A stretch of DNA of 64,000 nucleotides from assembly GCA_004154925.1 (NCBI GenBank), contig QJNS01000167.1, forward strand, positions 108,398-172,397, read 5' to 3'. This DNA comes from Monosporascus cannonballus. Taxonomy: Eukaryota; Ascomycota; Sordariomycetes; Xylariales. The translations under genes were made by a program, and so were the position numbers. A model generated the notes under the pieces. It was not told the DNA's origin, did not search any database, and worked only from the letters and a program-made list of their open reading frames with translations. The first letter of the stretch is position 1. Every line of letters starts with the position of its first letter. Below, piece by piece: positions 45,421 through 55,772 of this stretch.

Positions 45421-47063
45421 CGAGGCTGAGGCGGCACGCTTTGAAGAGTTCGATTAAAACCAACTCAGGATGGTGGAAGGGACGGTAGGGATTTAAGAGG
45501 ACAAGGGAAGCTGGCATGTTTCAGTTACACTTGAAGGACTGACCTCCTCCTTGGCTCATTTTCTGAGTTGTGAAATGTTGATTAATTTGTATGATAGATT
45601 TATATGGAAACGTCCACAAAGGGGGTGTGTCAATAAAAGGGGTGGCAGATGGTACTCCCATTCAAATGACATATCTGAGTAATCGCGGATGACACATTTT
45701 ATAACATCTGTCTCAGCACATAAATCGTTGGATAAAAGTAAGGGGTGAAAGACGATTCCAAAAGGTGGAAGTCGCTAATCGCGAAAGTGGGTGACATCTT
45801 GCCAATGGAAAGATGAGTAAGAAAGCGGAGGTATCAGACTGGCAGGAGGACCTGTTCATTATAACTGATTTAGGTCAGGAGCTTCGGAGATGGCCGGAGA
45901 TGGGATATTCGCCGGTAGCCTTGTTTCCTGTTGGCTTCTACCCCCGAATACGGATAGAGACATAGGGTTTTATTTTGATAGTGGTAGAGTGTACGTTGCT
46001 TTACAACCGTTAATCAGATTTGAGCTCATATAAAGGGATCGCAGGCGGTGATAGCTGTAAGCCTCAGTTAAATGGTCAAGCACCCTGGATCAGACCATGT
46101 TTCTGTTACGGTGCCTTGACCTGGCCCAGAGCATGCTGTTCCTCAAACGCGGTCCAAGATGTATCAGACGGAAGCATAGATTGTTGTCATGGCCGTTCAT
46201 ACTTGGTACACACAGAAGCCCAAGCTCCCGCGTAGTAAGACTTACTACTCTCCTGGCATAGGTACTCTTCGTCTTCTTTCCTTTTATTTTCCACATCTAG
46301 GATGAAGTTTCTAGCCTGGAGTAAACCGCATTACACGAACCCGAAACTCATTTCTGCATCCATACTTTATCGTCTTCTCAAAAACTATTTCGTAATACTG
46401 TTTATAAGACGGAGTGGGCTGTAATGGGTAGCATACTCTCTTCTTGAACATGGTTCTCCTTCGCTAGCCACCTATAATCACACCTTGACCCATGTCGTAG
46501 ACAGTAACCTCTTCCAGCACACGTATATGCAGAACGTCAGTCGGACTGATACATTCACTCTTTTCTTAGAGGATAATTATTTAGGTTAGTAGCGCATCCG
46601 TGTATCATGGGTTAGACGCTGATAGACCAAGCATGACAGCTGACAATCAGTTTTAGCGAACGACATCCGAGATTTCAAAATGAGCCCACGATCACCTGTA
46701 GCTCATGTAGGGCCGGTGAAGAAAAGAGAAAAAGAGGAAAAGAAAAAGAGCCTATACCAACGCGCCAGTTACAGCGGTTGATGTGCAATCACCTTTGCCT
46801 CAGCTGCTTTCCCTCCCCACCATACAATCTTGCCCTCTCCTTTTCTTGATTGCTCGCGGTTATCTGGGATCTAAATGAAGAGGCAGTTGCTCTAGAACAC
46901 GCACGCCAAATACTTCTTTTCCTCACCCATCACCATCGCGGATTTAATACTCTCGTTCATCCTCTACGTGTATCCGGGTGATTCTGAACCATTTCTTTCA
47001 CCTTCAGTCAAGGGCATCCCCTCACTTCTATATGAATAACTCATACACAATATTCCATTCACC
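45421..47063. other. Intergenic region
   Basis: About 1.6 kb with no recognised gene. Several frames of 60-72 codons overlap on both strands. The final 200 bases are the probable promoter of the BTB gene. Confidence 0.45.
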
Positions 47064-48153
47064 ATGAATTCGGATTCATCCTCGCTTTCATCCCTCTCGG
47101 AGGGTGCCACGGTGTCCCCGTCAGAGAAGACCGATCTTACTACCACCTGCCCTGAGGCGGACTCCCCCCCTCAGATCCACAGCATCGACGTAGATGGTGA
47201 CCTCCATCTCATAGTCGGACGGAACGAATGCCCGGACATGCATTCCCGCCCATCACGCCATCCGTCCGAAATCCCGCACACGAGAGCAGTCACTTATGTC
47301 GTCTGCTCAAAGACGCTATCCCGTTCCTCGCCCGTTTGGAAGCGCCTGCTCTACGGCGGGTTTGCCGAATCCAAAAAGCCGGAGGCCGGAGGCCAGTGGA
47401 CCGTCTGCCTACCCGAGGACGAGCCCGTACTCATGAAGACCATTCTGAACATCGCTCATGGTCGCTTCGACCAGGTACCTGTCAAGTGGGGTACAGTCAA
47501 GGACCTCTACCTGCTCACCCTCTTGACTGATAAGTACGACTTGACACATCTCCTTCGCCCTTGGGTCCAGGGATGGATGCAAGCGATGGGGACGTCGTAT
47601 GAGGATGAAAAGCAAAATGGGCGGGGTGTGATCCCGCACGAGGCCGCGTCTCAATGCATCTGGATAGTCTGGGAGCTTGGAGACGAAGATAGTATGGAGT
47701 ACCTGATCAATGACATCGCGTACGGTAGCCCACTAAATGCAAGCGAGCGATTGGAATATCCTTGGAAGGGGTCCGGACCGATGTTTGAAGGTATCATGGA
47801 GCCCCCTGGAATGGCAGGTGAGTAAATTTTCTCCAACCCGACGCACGCAACCTTTCCTACTGACGCTCCCCCTAGATCTCATACACGCGCATCGTCTTGA
47901 AACGATCAACGATCTCCTCCAACCCATCCGCAGTGCAATAGACCAAGCAGCGAAGCGTTCTTGCCATTTTGGCAACAATAGATGTGAAGCCCTGCTTGTC
48001 GGTTTTATCATTTGGTCCCTAGCTGGATGGGGAATCTGGCCATTGCTAGATAATTTGGTTTGGAAGCATAGTGTCGAGGCGTTGAAGTTCAGGCTCGGGA
48101 ATATCATGTTTTGTCATGATATTCTTGAGCCGATGCACGCCGTTTTGCGTTGA
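47064..48153 (+). CDS. BTB/POZ-domain protein, two exons
   Basis: Exons 47064-47817 and 47876-48153 are joined across a 58-bp intron, giving 343 residues. A Ser/Thr/Glu-rich leader is followed by a BTB fold: DVDGDLHLIVG, VVCSKTLSRSSPVWKRLLYGGFAES, then the LPEDEPVLMKTILNIAHGRFDQVP helices (about residues 38-150). The C-terminal half is helical and typical of fungal BTB proteins. BTB domains mediate dimerisation or Cullin-3 adaptor binding; which applies here is unknown. An oddity lies at the end: just after the stop at 48151-48153, the +2-shifted frame continues coding-like for about 58 codons (VDSFIQENNIKPTEEWKKPE onward to 48328). The C-terminus may therefore be shortened by a frameshift or a missed splice. 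Confidence 0.85.
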
Positions 48154-48825
48154 CTCCTTTATTCAGGAGAATAATATCAAACCTACCGAAGAGTGGAAGA
48201 AACCGGAACTCACATACTTCCATAAACGCCATCTTGCTGCTCAAGCAAAGAAGTCCGGGCTGGAGTCGTCTGATGCGAACGTACGAGAAGAGGAAGCGGT
48301 GGTTAGTACCCTGGGATGGGGAGACTGATATATGAGAAGGGAAGAAAGATGCTTCCAAGCCTTCAGTGTGTCGATCCCGACTCAAGGGAGTAAGGGTACC
48401 GCGACGATGCTGAGAGTATCTAAAAATGATCCCCGAGGACGATGATTCATTGACTGGGCAGTTGACGACCGGCATAAGTACCATGTAGTTGCTCATAGCC
48501 CGAATATACGGATGCCCATCTTGCTACAGAACTTGCTGAACTCCTTTATCATATCTTAAAGGGCTTGGCAGAACTGGCGCTTGAGGTGATTCAGGGCCAG
48601 GCCTTCAGGACGGAAACGCCTTAAAGGGCCCAGAATGTGGTGATAGGGTCTATAGGATGGGGCCCAGGTCACAGGCCGAAGAGCTCATCCCACCTCATGA
48701 CATGGTCAACCCCTTGCACATTCAAAACCAGCCTGTCAGGAAAGGTAGTCACGAAGCTTAACACCGACCACTAAGGTATCCTTATCGAAGGACGCCAATC
48801 CCGACGCGGGAGAGGCTAATATACG
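48154..48825. other. Intergenic region with possible lost BTB C-terminal extension
   Basis: The first 175 bp carry the out-of-frame coding-like tail of the BTB gene. Nothing else is recognised before the solo LTR. Confidence 0.45.
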
Positions 48826-49011
48826 TGTCCAGTTAAGCCTATCACAAGATCAGGTTGCATAAGGTGTAGAAAGTGATAATTGTCTGACTAGAATTGAGCT
48901 CTAAGGATTGGTGGCTAGGAAGCTCTCCATACCGTGGGCTCTCCGGAATAAGGTTGTTCCGGGGTGCTGGGAGCTTTTGGTGACTAACAGCGATATCCCT
49001 ATTCTACGACA
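48826..49011 (-). mobile_element. Solo LTR, family copy 5 (inverted), TSD atacg
   Basis: A 186-bp copy in opposite orientation: on the plus strand it begins TGTCCAGTTAAG and ends TTCTACGACA. It is flanked by atacg at 48821-48825 and 49012-49016. More diverged than copies 2 to 4, but alignable over its whole length. Confidence 0.83.
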
Positions 49012-49499
49012 ATACGCATATATGGTTTTGCGCTGCGATAGGAATCGGGAATTGTTGATTAGTTCAAACCACCACGGCATTCGCTCAACCCACTTAAACT
49101 TGCTTCAGACTTGGAGCGCACTGCCGATGTACAAGTTTCATACTTGTTCTGCAACGGGTCAGGGGAAACGCTAGACACATATACACATTAGCATAACAGA
49201 AGTAGGGCTTGGCCGCCGGCTAAAGCAAAGTTTACGGGGCCGACATACACTTCACGGGGAACTACAAACGCGAGATAGGGGTATGAAACGTCCGAAGTAG
49301 AAAATAAAACAAACCAAACCTCATATAATGGTATCTACGAACGCCTCCTGATGCAATCCACCTCGTTGCTTGAACCTTATCTCGAACCTTGACTTCCGTT
49401 TCCTGGTTTATCCAGCCTCTTGGTCCCTCGCGCCCCTAAATGGAAACCGGTCCACGGCGGGACTACACTTTCAAGAGAACTCCCGATAAAACTAATAAC
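49012..49499. other. Intergenic region
   Basis: No gene recognised; it likely holds the 3'-UTR of the Pex24-like gene. Confidence 0.5.
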
Positions 49500-51811
49500 C
49501 TATTCAAGCCCCATCTGCGCCTCGTCCCCGATGCCCCAGGCGTCCTGCTCTTTGCGGTGTCCCTGGATCTCGAGCTCGAGGGCCGGGGTCAGGCCGCCGA
49601 AGCTCGCGTCGTCGTCCGCCGACGTGTTGTGGCTGCTGCCGGCGTCGCTTGTCCTCCTGGAGCGCTGCTGCTGCTTGAGGCTCACGCTCCCGCTCCCGCC
49701 CGTGGGGCGGCGCCTCCGCGTCGGCGTCGGCCACCTGAAGCGAGACGTCGACGAAGTAGACTTTGTTGACGTGCTCAGGGCCTCGGCCGCCGGGTCATCT
49801 TCGTCTGCGGTGGCCGACGACTTGTAGCTTCCGTGGACCGAGGAGGGGACCGTCGCGGGTTCCGGGTTGGATGACGAGGGCTGGTGCAACGAGGGCTGGT
49901 GCAACGAGGAGATGGCGTCTGAGGATCGCGAGTCCGCCGCTGCTTGCGCGGCCGACCGCGGTTGCAGCGTGGACGGCTCCGGCGACCGGGAGGCGAGTGT
50001 CGGATCTTGATATTCATCGACCGACTTCTCGACGAGCTCGGCGTCGCGGTACCATTTCCTCCGCCGTGTCCAGCGATTCCAGCCGTCTTGGCCACGGCGG
50101 CCGGTTTGCCACTAGTAGATAGAGGTTAGTTCTGTAGTTCCCCGCCGCTTCCTTGAGCAGCCATGTGACGCCATCAGATGAAACCCACCTTGTTGTCATA
50201 GAATATCCATCCATTCCTAGCGGCATCCGTCTCGTAAGCCACCTCGTCCATCTCCGGCACGCCGTCGACGCGCCATTTGCTGCCCTCGACCCATCTCCAC
50301 TTCGCCGGTGCATCTTCCACCTCCGGTAGCTCAAAGGCGTCCTTGGATGGCATCGGGTTGTTCTGCTCATCCGTCCAGGCTGCACGTTCGTAGGCAAGGA
50401 GGTTGTTCGTCCAGCCCAGCCCCACCCAGCGCCGCTGGTTTTCGTATAGGATAAACGTGAAACGCACACCGGAGTCTTTGAGTCCCGAGCGATTCCGCTT
50501 CAGAGCGGCGGTAAGTGCAGAGCTCGGCTTTTTCACTCCATCCTCGGTACCAACTTTCACCGTACCGGTTTCGACTATACCGCCATTAGGTGAAGTAGTC
50601 TTGGCCTTTTCCGGGATCTCGAACGGGAGTCCAGTGATCGCTCTGGCTATCCTCCGGACCGTGGCACTTCTCCATAGTAATGTCCGCGATATGCGGCAAA
50701 CGCTCGAATGCCATGTAAGCGCTAAAGTCCCAAACACCAAGACCATCCTTTTAGTTGTGATAATGCGCATCGGAGGCAGTGTCAATAGGATCCATATGGG
50801 CGTGATACCTAATATCCGTACGAATAGCGTAATAAGCGCAGGCCTCGTCGTGGCGCTGGTAGCCGTCCTCTGCGTCGAGAGGAAATCGGTCATCTCAAGA
50901 AATGGCTCCATTAAGATATTACATCTCGTCGTGAAGACCTTTACAGTATCGACGATCTCATCGAGAGTTTTCTGGTGTCTTGTGCTGGTCGTCTCGCTGC
51001 CGCCTCTCTGGTGTCCCCCAGTAACGCCGCCATTCCTCCTGGCTTCTTTGCCCGCCGTATTCGGATTTTCCGTCCACCCACTGCTGGAGAGCGGACTGTA
51101 CCGGCGCCCGTACATGCCGACGATCAGGCCTATGACGGCGACGATAGGGCCCGCAAAGCGTAACACCACGTCGCCGTACTGCACGACGGCCCAGAAGACC
51201 ACCAGCAACAAAAAGCTTTCCCAGGGGTCTCCGGTCGTCCAGCTCAGGAGTCCCACGAGCTTGTTGAGCGGGAGCAGGAACGGATGGCTGTAAGCAAGAG
51301 CGCGCGTGATCTGGGGCGGCGTCGCAAGCAACAACGGCGACTTCTGGTGGACTAGGACTGTCGACTTCCGCTTGGCGGCTGAGGTCGCACTAGAGAGGTT
51401 CGCCGGGGAGAAGGATGCATAGGTAGGGGGCGCATAACTAGCCGGAGGTTCCGAGGCGTTGGCGGAGGCGTCGACATCGCTGTTACGGGGAGTTGACCTC
51501 GGAGTCGACATGTGGACCATCCAGGGGGTATCCTGATGCGTCAAGGAGATGCGAAGTTAGTATGATAGGTGCCCCTTAACAATAATCCGTCGATATGATT
51601 TGATGTGCGAGCGATTGAAGAAATGCAAGCGGGAGGGAAGTTAGTTGACGGCGCGACTCTATTGCGAAAGCTGCCTACTTAGGGTACAACTATGCGCATC
51701 TTCAGTTTTTCTTTACCTAACGAGACAGAATGATCATGCAGAAGGATGGAAATAATTACAATATGCTAGAATAATGCGAATGGAAACCTGACGACTTACC
51801 AAGGCAGCCAT
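49500..51811 (-). CDS. Pex24/Pex23-family peroxisomal membrane protein with dysferlin domain, three exons
   Basis: Exons 51811-51800 (12 nt, MAAL), 51532-50189 and 50111-49500 join in phase 0 to give 655 residues. Intron 1 (267 bp) has donor GTAAGT, branch TACTAAC and acceptor CATCAG; intron 2 is 77 bp. If the micro-exon is wrong, the ATG at 51520 is the alternative start. After a polar N-terminus come hydrophobic segments (about 70-145 and 230-280). The dysferlin motifs follow: FILYENQRRWVGLGW, then WRWVEGSKWRVDG, and, across intron 2, GWIFYDNKWQTGRRGQDGWN plus WTRRRKWYRDAEL. The long C-terminal tail is disordered and Ser-rich, with the tandem LHQPS LHQPS. The family regulates peroxisome number and ER-peroxisome contacts in yeasts. 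Confidence 0.9.
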
Positions 51812-52885
51812 TAAGAAGGGGAAGAGACGGGCCAAGGCGCGACGCTGCGCTGACGCCCTTCAGCGGTGTCCTTCTGTCGGTGCAGCGATAACCAGGCAGT
51901 AACGAGCCGGCGCGCAGGTCAATAACACCGGCCGATGGATCGTAAACGTCATTGAGGGAGACAGGGCAGGTACCGTGACCTCCGATACTAGCCTTATTAG
52001 CCGCCTAAGACTTATCTAGGTAGGCACTGTACCGGATGACTTCTTGGATAAGTAGATGGTCAAATAGGAGAAATAGGTAGAAAAAAAAAAGACACATAAA
52101 AGGACAAGGACTGGAGTTACATTGGCAAGTCGCTTCGTCTACGACAATGCCATATGACAGAAATGGTTGTTGAGCACAGTGTAGGATCATTAGGGGTTCG
52201 GAACCATGGAGGAAGCCACGGGCCATCAGTCAGCAGGGCTGAAGGGGAGTAACCGAGGAATTGCATGTGAAGCTTCAGCTGACAGGCTTCCGTGCAGGTA
52301 CCTGGAACGTTGCGGAGTGCGGGGCGGCAGGGAATTAAACTCTTCGCCTATGTAGGAAACTAGATGGGGAATCTTAGACTAGACTAAGCACCTACACTTT
52401 GCTATTCTTCTATAATTTCGTTTACATGGAGGTGATAAGCGTGTTGATTCTCCTTTCTCATGGTATTATAACGTGTCGGTGCCCTTGAATCATGCATTTA
52501 TCGGCTTTGAAAGAGTGCATATACACAGTTCAACGAATTACGCAGTCATCACGGCCCTCCGGAATTATACTCGTCAGGGCTCTACTACCTAGGTAGGTAT
52601 GCATGTAAACGCCGATGACTGGGAAAGAGCTCCGCTTTCTGGGTTCTGATGGGACACAACTGCCGAGGGGATTATTTGGGACCACGGACATGACGGTGTG
52701 CGGGGAAGGCGGTGCCGTGACATTGCCTATATGTATTTCTCAATACGTGCATTCCCCCTCAAGGGGGGCTTGATGTACACATCCCACCTATTAAAAGGGG
52801 GAACTCTACCCTCTTCTCGTCATTACGGAACAGATATCAACTGCGTAGATCACTTGAGCGGTAGAACCGTCTGTCGCCGCACGTG
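51812..52885. other. Divergent intergenic region
   Basis: Promoters of the Pex24-like (-) and hydrolase (+) genes. No further gene is recognised. A CCTAGGTAGG palindromic-like word lies near 52588. Confidence 0.45.
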
Positions 52886-53848
52886 ATGGACACCCTCCCG
52901 CAGCTAGGGCGTGGGATCTTCGAGGTCCTTGAGCCCACCTTTGCGGCCTACGAGCAGCTCTTGCTGTCGCGGGAGACCGAGATCAAGTCAACGAGGCGCG
53001 AAACGCACCAATACGGCCCCGACCCCAGGCAGGCCCTCGACATCTACTATCCGCACAAGGCGGCGGCGGCTGCTGCGCTGTCCAAAGCCGCCAAGCCCGT
53101 GCTGGTCTTCTGCTACGGCGGCGGCTTCGTGCAGGGCGACAAGACCAAGCCGGGCTACGCGAACGGCCTGGTGTTCGCGAACATCGGCCACTACTTCGCG
53201 TCCCGGCACGGCTTCACCGTCGTCGTGCCGGACTACCGCCTCATGTCGCATGGAGCCAGGTTCCCTTCCGGAGGCGAGGACGTCGGGTTTGTCGTCGATT
53301 GGATCAGGACGTCCCTCGCGAAGCAAGAGGGCTACGGCTCCATTGACTTGTTTCTCATGGGTAACTCTGTGGGCGGTGTGCACGTGTCCACCTGGGCGCT
53401 TTACCCCACGTTCGCCGACTCGGTGAAGGGCGTCACCGCCGCTTCGCGGGAAGGGCCCGGGGTGTTGCTCAGAGGATTACTGCTGCTCGGCGTGCCGATG
53501 CATTTCGGGGGAGACGACAACGAGATACTGAGGAACTACTTCGGCACCGGCGAGATCCGCAAGAACTGCCCGCTGGGCCTGCTAGAATCCGCGAAGCAGC
53601 GAGGCGGCGGGCCGGACCTACCGGGAGTGGGGGTTGTGCTGCTCCTCAGCGAACTGGACCCTGAGTACATCTTCGACTCTGCAAAAGATTTCCAGGAAGT
53701 GTGGCCGGAACAATTCGGAATCGAGACGCAGATACTCGCGGGCCACAATCATATTAGCCCGCAGTGTAGCCTGGACACCGGCGTTGAAAGAGAGGAAGCC
53801 TGGGGAATCCGGGTGGCCGAGTTCTGTCAGGCTCGTGCGACTGGCTAA
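52886..53848 (+). CDS. Alpha/beta hydrolase (esterase/lipase, hormone-sensitive-lipase-like)
   Basis: A single exon of 320 residues; the ATG at 52886 was chosen because the frame extends one codon upstream only to a GTG. The oxyanion-hole motif is YGGG (77-80, the HGGG position with Tyr replacing His). The nucleophile elbow is GNSVG with Ser161. Asp258 in SELDPEY and a histidine in GHNHIS (287 or 289) complete a plausible catalytic triad. There is no signal peptide, so it is probably cytosolic. The fold is that of BD-FAE/kynurenine-formamidase-like and acetyl-esterase-like hydrolases; the substrate is unknown. GC-rich coding sequence contrasts with the flanks. Confidence 0.88.
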   Translation: MDTLPQLGRGIFEVLEPTFAAYEQLLLSRETEIKSTRRETHQYGPDPRQALDIYYPHKAAAAAALSKAAKPVLVFCYGGGFVQGDKTKPGYANGLVFANIGHYFASRHGFTVVVPDYRLMSHGARFPSGGEDVGFVVDWIRTSLAKQEGYGSIDLFLMGNSVGGVHVSTWALYPTFADSVKGVTAASREGPGVLLRGLLLLGVPMHFGGDDNEILRNYFGTGEIRKNCPLGLLESAKQRGGGPDLPGVGVVLLLSELDPEYIFDSAKDFQEVWPEQFGIETQILAGHNHISPQCSLDTGVEREEAWGIRVAEFCQARATG

Positions 53849-54136
53849 CGAAGCAATAGTAGTGGATACACCGTCTAATTGAAACTTGCCGGTCACCCTA
53901 GTCTTCTATATCACAGTTCTCGATTCATAGCGCCTGCCCTTCCCAGACATCCTCTTCGAGTGGTAGTAAAGCATCGCCGCCGCCGTCTTGTAATCACTCG
54001 AAAACAGTGTGTTTCAGAGAGACCTTAACTAAGCCTGCCGAGATACAGACATCAACCTCATCCCAGCTCCAGTAACTAGAATCAGATGGAGCATATCCCT
54101 CGATGTTTCCCTACTCTTTCAAGTAGAAAAGCATTA

Positions 54137-54732
54137 CGGCGAACATGGCAATCACTCTCATGCCCAGTGCCGTGATGACCGCGGCAACTGCAGGGACCCG
54201 GAAGCTGTGCCGTTTTATTCGCACCCTTTCCTGGGCTTCCAAAGTCCCTTCGGATCAATCCAGTTTCGTCTTGTCTATTTAACGGTGCCATGTTAGTCTG
54301 AGGAACCACTGGACTTCAAATAGAGGATGGGTCTGATGTCGCTGACGGGAAACCGAGGTCCAGAGAGGAGGAAGAAGGAACTCACGTAATCTCATTATCA
54401 GCCATCACGACCATCATGACTCCTGCCCTGCGGCCGCGTCCCCGTTCCCCCTTTGCACGCTTGAGAATCCTGTCGGCGACCCCTACCTAACGTCAGCATA
54501 AACTTCAACAGGGGTTCCATGGTAACTAACGAGCTAATCTGGTATTGACCGATTGCCAAGGGGTTCCGCTTGCAGGATGGCTCTCATCTGGTAATTGTGG
54601 CGGTGATAGCTGAGGTGCCGAATGGCGATGGTGGCCTTGGCGGTGGTGGCCTTGGCGGTGGTATGGAGGCGTGTCTATAAGACAGCCAAGAGGCCGATCA
54701 TGGCTTCCCTCGTTCTTCTTAATATCTTCCAT
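54137..54732 (-). CDS. Possible spliced hypothetical gene
   Basis: An ATG at 54732 opens MEDIKKNEGSHDRPLG with a 15-bp tandem repeat encoding RQGHH RQGHH. After a possible intron (donor GTCAAT, acceptor CTGACGTTAG) the frame reads VGVADRILKRAKGERGRGRR and then AGVMMVVMADNEIT. A second good intron (GTGAGT...CTAAC...AAATAG) leads to TQDETGLIRRDFGSPG. Beyond that the reading is uncertain. The in-phase frame runs on to a stop at 54082 without domain features, while another frame encodes a 26-residue hydrophobic helix ending at 54137. I do not recognise the protein; the weak first donor is a concern. Confidence 0.35.
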
Positions 54733-55483
54733 ATGCAGGGGTCCGTGAGAAAATATTGATATCGTCCTCTGAAGATCCTTCAGTGCTATATTTGGCGTGA
54801 GAAATCTTCCTTCATTTTCAGGGGCTTATGCGAACAGTTTGACATCGTCTGCTGAGGTTCCATGGGAGCTTTTATTTTGGCGTAAGATATCTCTCAACCG
54901 GCAACATGTAAGAGGTCCATTTCGTATCATCAGCAAGCTGTCGTGTTAATTAGATATAGGACGGAGGTGAAATCGTTGCCTCCAGGTTCCCACTCGCCCC
55001 AAACCCATGCTACATAATAGGGGCGAATTTGTTTGATGTAGAACAATTCATCCTCTCCATCCCAGTACCGGCCACGGTATAGTTATCTAGAGTAAGACAC
55101 CGAGCCGATCGCTATCAAACGGAAGCCCAAATGTTAAGACATGACTTTCTGAAGCGATCGCTTCCGAGAGCTCAATGCAGGGAGGCAGTCTTCTGAACGG
55201 CCAAGAATAGTCATATGCTAGAATTGTAACGCCGCGCAACCTGACAAAGGAGATATATACACAAGCATCGCATCTCACAACTCCTATCCGCTCCTAGGCA
55301 TCATTCTCATTCCCATTCCCATGGCCCCTACGCTGGAAGACTACCCCTTAACCACTTTCCGCCGATCCATACCAGTGGGCTACGTTGGTTTTCTGGGAGC
55401 CGTCGGGCCCGCTGGACCGGACACGTATCTACGATGAGTTGATCAGCGACGGATAACTAATATGCTCCGGGCACCCGATCGAC
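54733..55483. other. Intergenic region
   Basis: A 38-codon plus-strand frame starts at an ATG near 55320 after a CT-rich leader and a TATA-like GATATATACA (about 55250). It stops quickly and matches nothing. No other feature recognised. Confidence 0.4.
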
Positions 55484-55772
55484 CTACTTATGCCACGCCC
55501 TGCTAATAAAGCCAGACTTGTATTGGTCTGCCAGGCTGTTGCGCCTCTTGATGGACTCCTCGTCGGTCGACCGGATCTGTTGGTAGAGGTTGTCGAAATC
55601 GGGCCCTTTACACTGGAGAGCGAAATGTGTTAGCGCTGACTCCCGATGGTGTCTAGCTGACTGATGACAGCTTAACCCGTGGCGTTGTGCTTACGAAGCC
55701 TGAGCTTGAGCTGGCTCTTATCTGACGGCCGGCCTTTCCTCCTGTCGAATCTTGGTTTCCCCGGTTGCTCAT
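55484..55772 (-). CDS. Small conserved-looking fungal protein, 68 residues, two exons
   Basis: Exon 1 (55772-55695) encodes 26 residues starting MSNRGNQDSTGGKAG. After an 82-bp GT-AG intron with a GCTAAC branch point, exon 2 (55612-55484) encodes 42 residues and a stop. The exons join in phase 0. Exon 2 reads DFDNLYQQIRSTDEESIKRR, then NSLADQYKSGFISRAWHK. This fits a small-protein pattern I recall from many filamentous fungi: F-(D/S)-x-L-(x)n-K/R-R-x-S-x-x-(D/E)-Q, then GF(I/L)-x-x-x-W. There is no signal peptide, membrane helix or cysteine pair, and it is probably a soluble, helical protein. Function unknown. Both exons are too short for ordinary ORF scans. Confidence 0.75.

Noticed and set aside
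50403..51293. 296-codon plus-strand frame
   Set aside because: It is exactly antisense to the Pex24-like main exon, whose dysferlin motifs and splice joins are clear; no family features on this strand.
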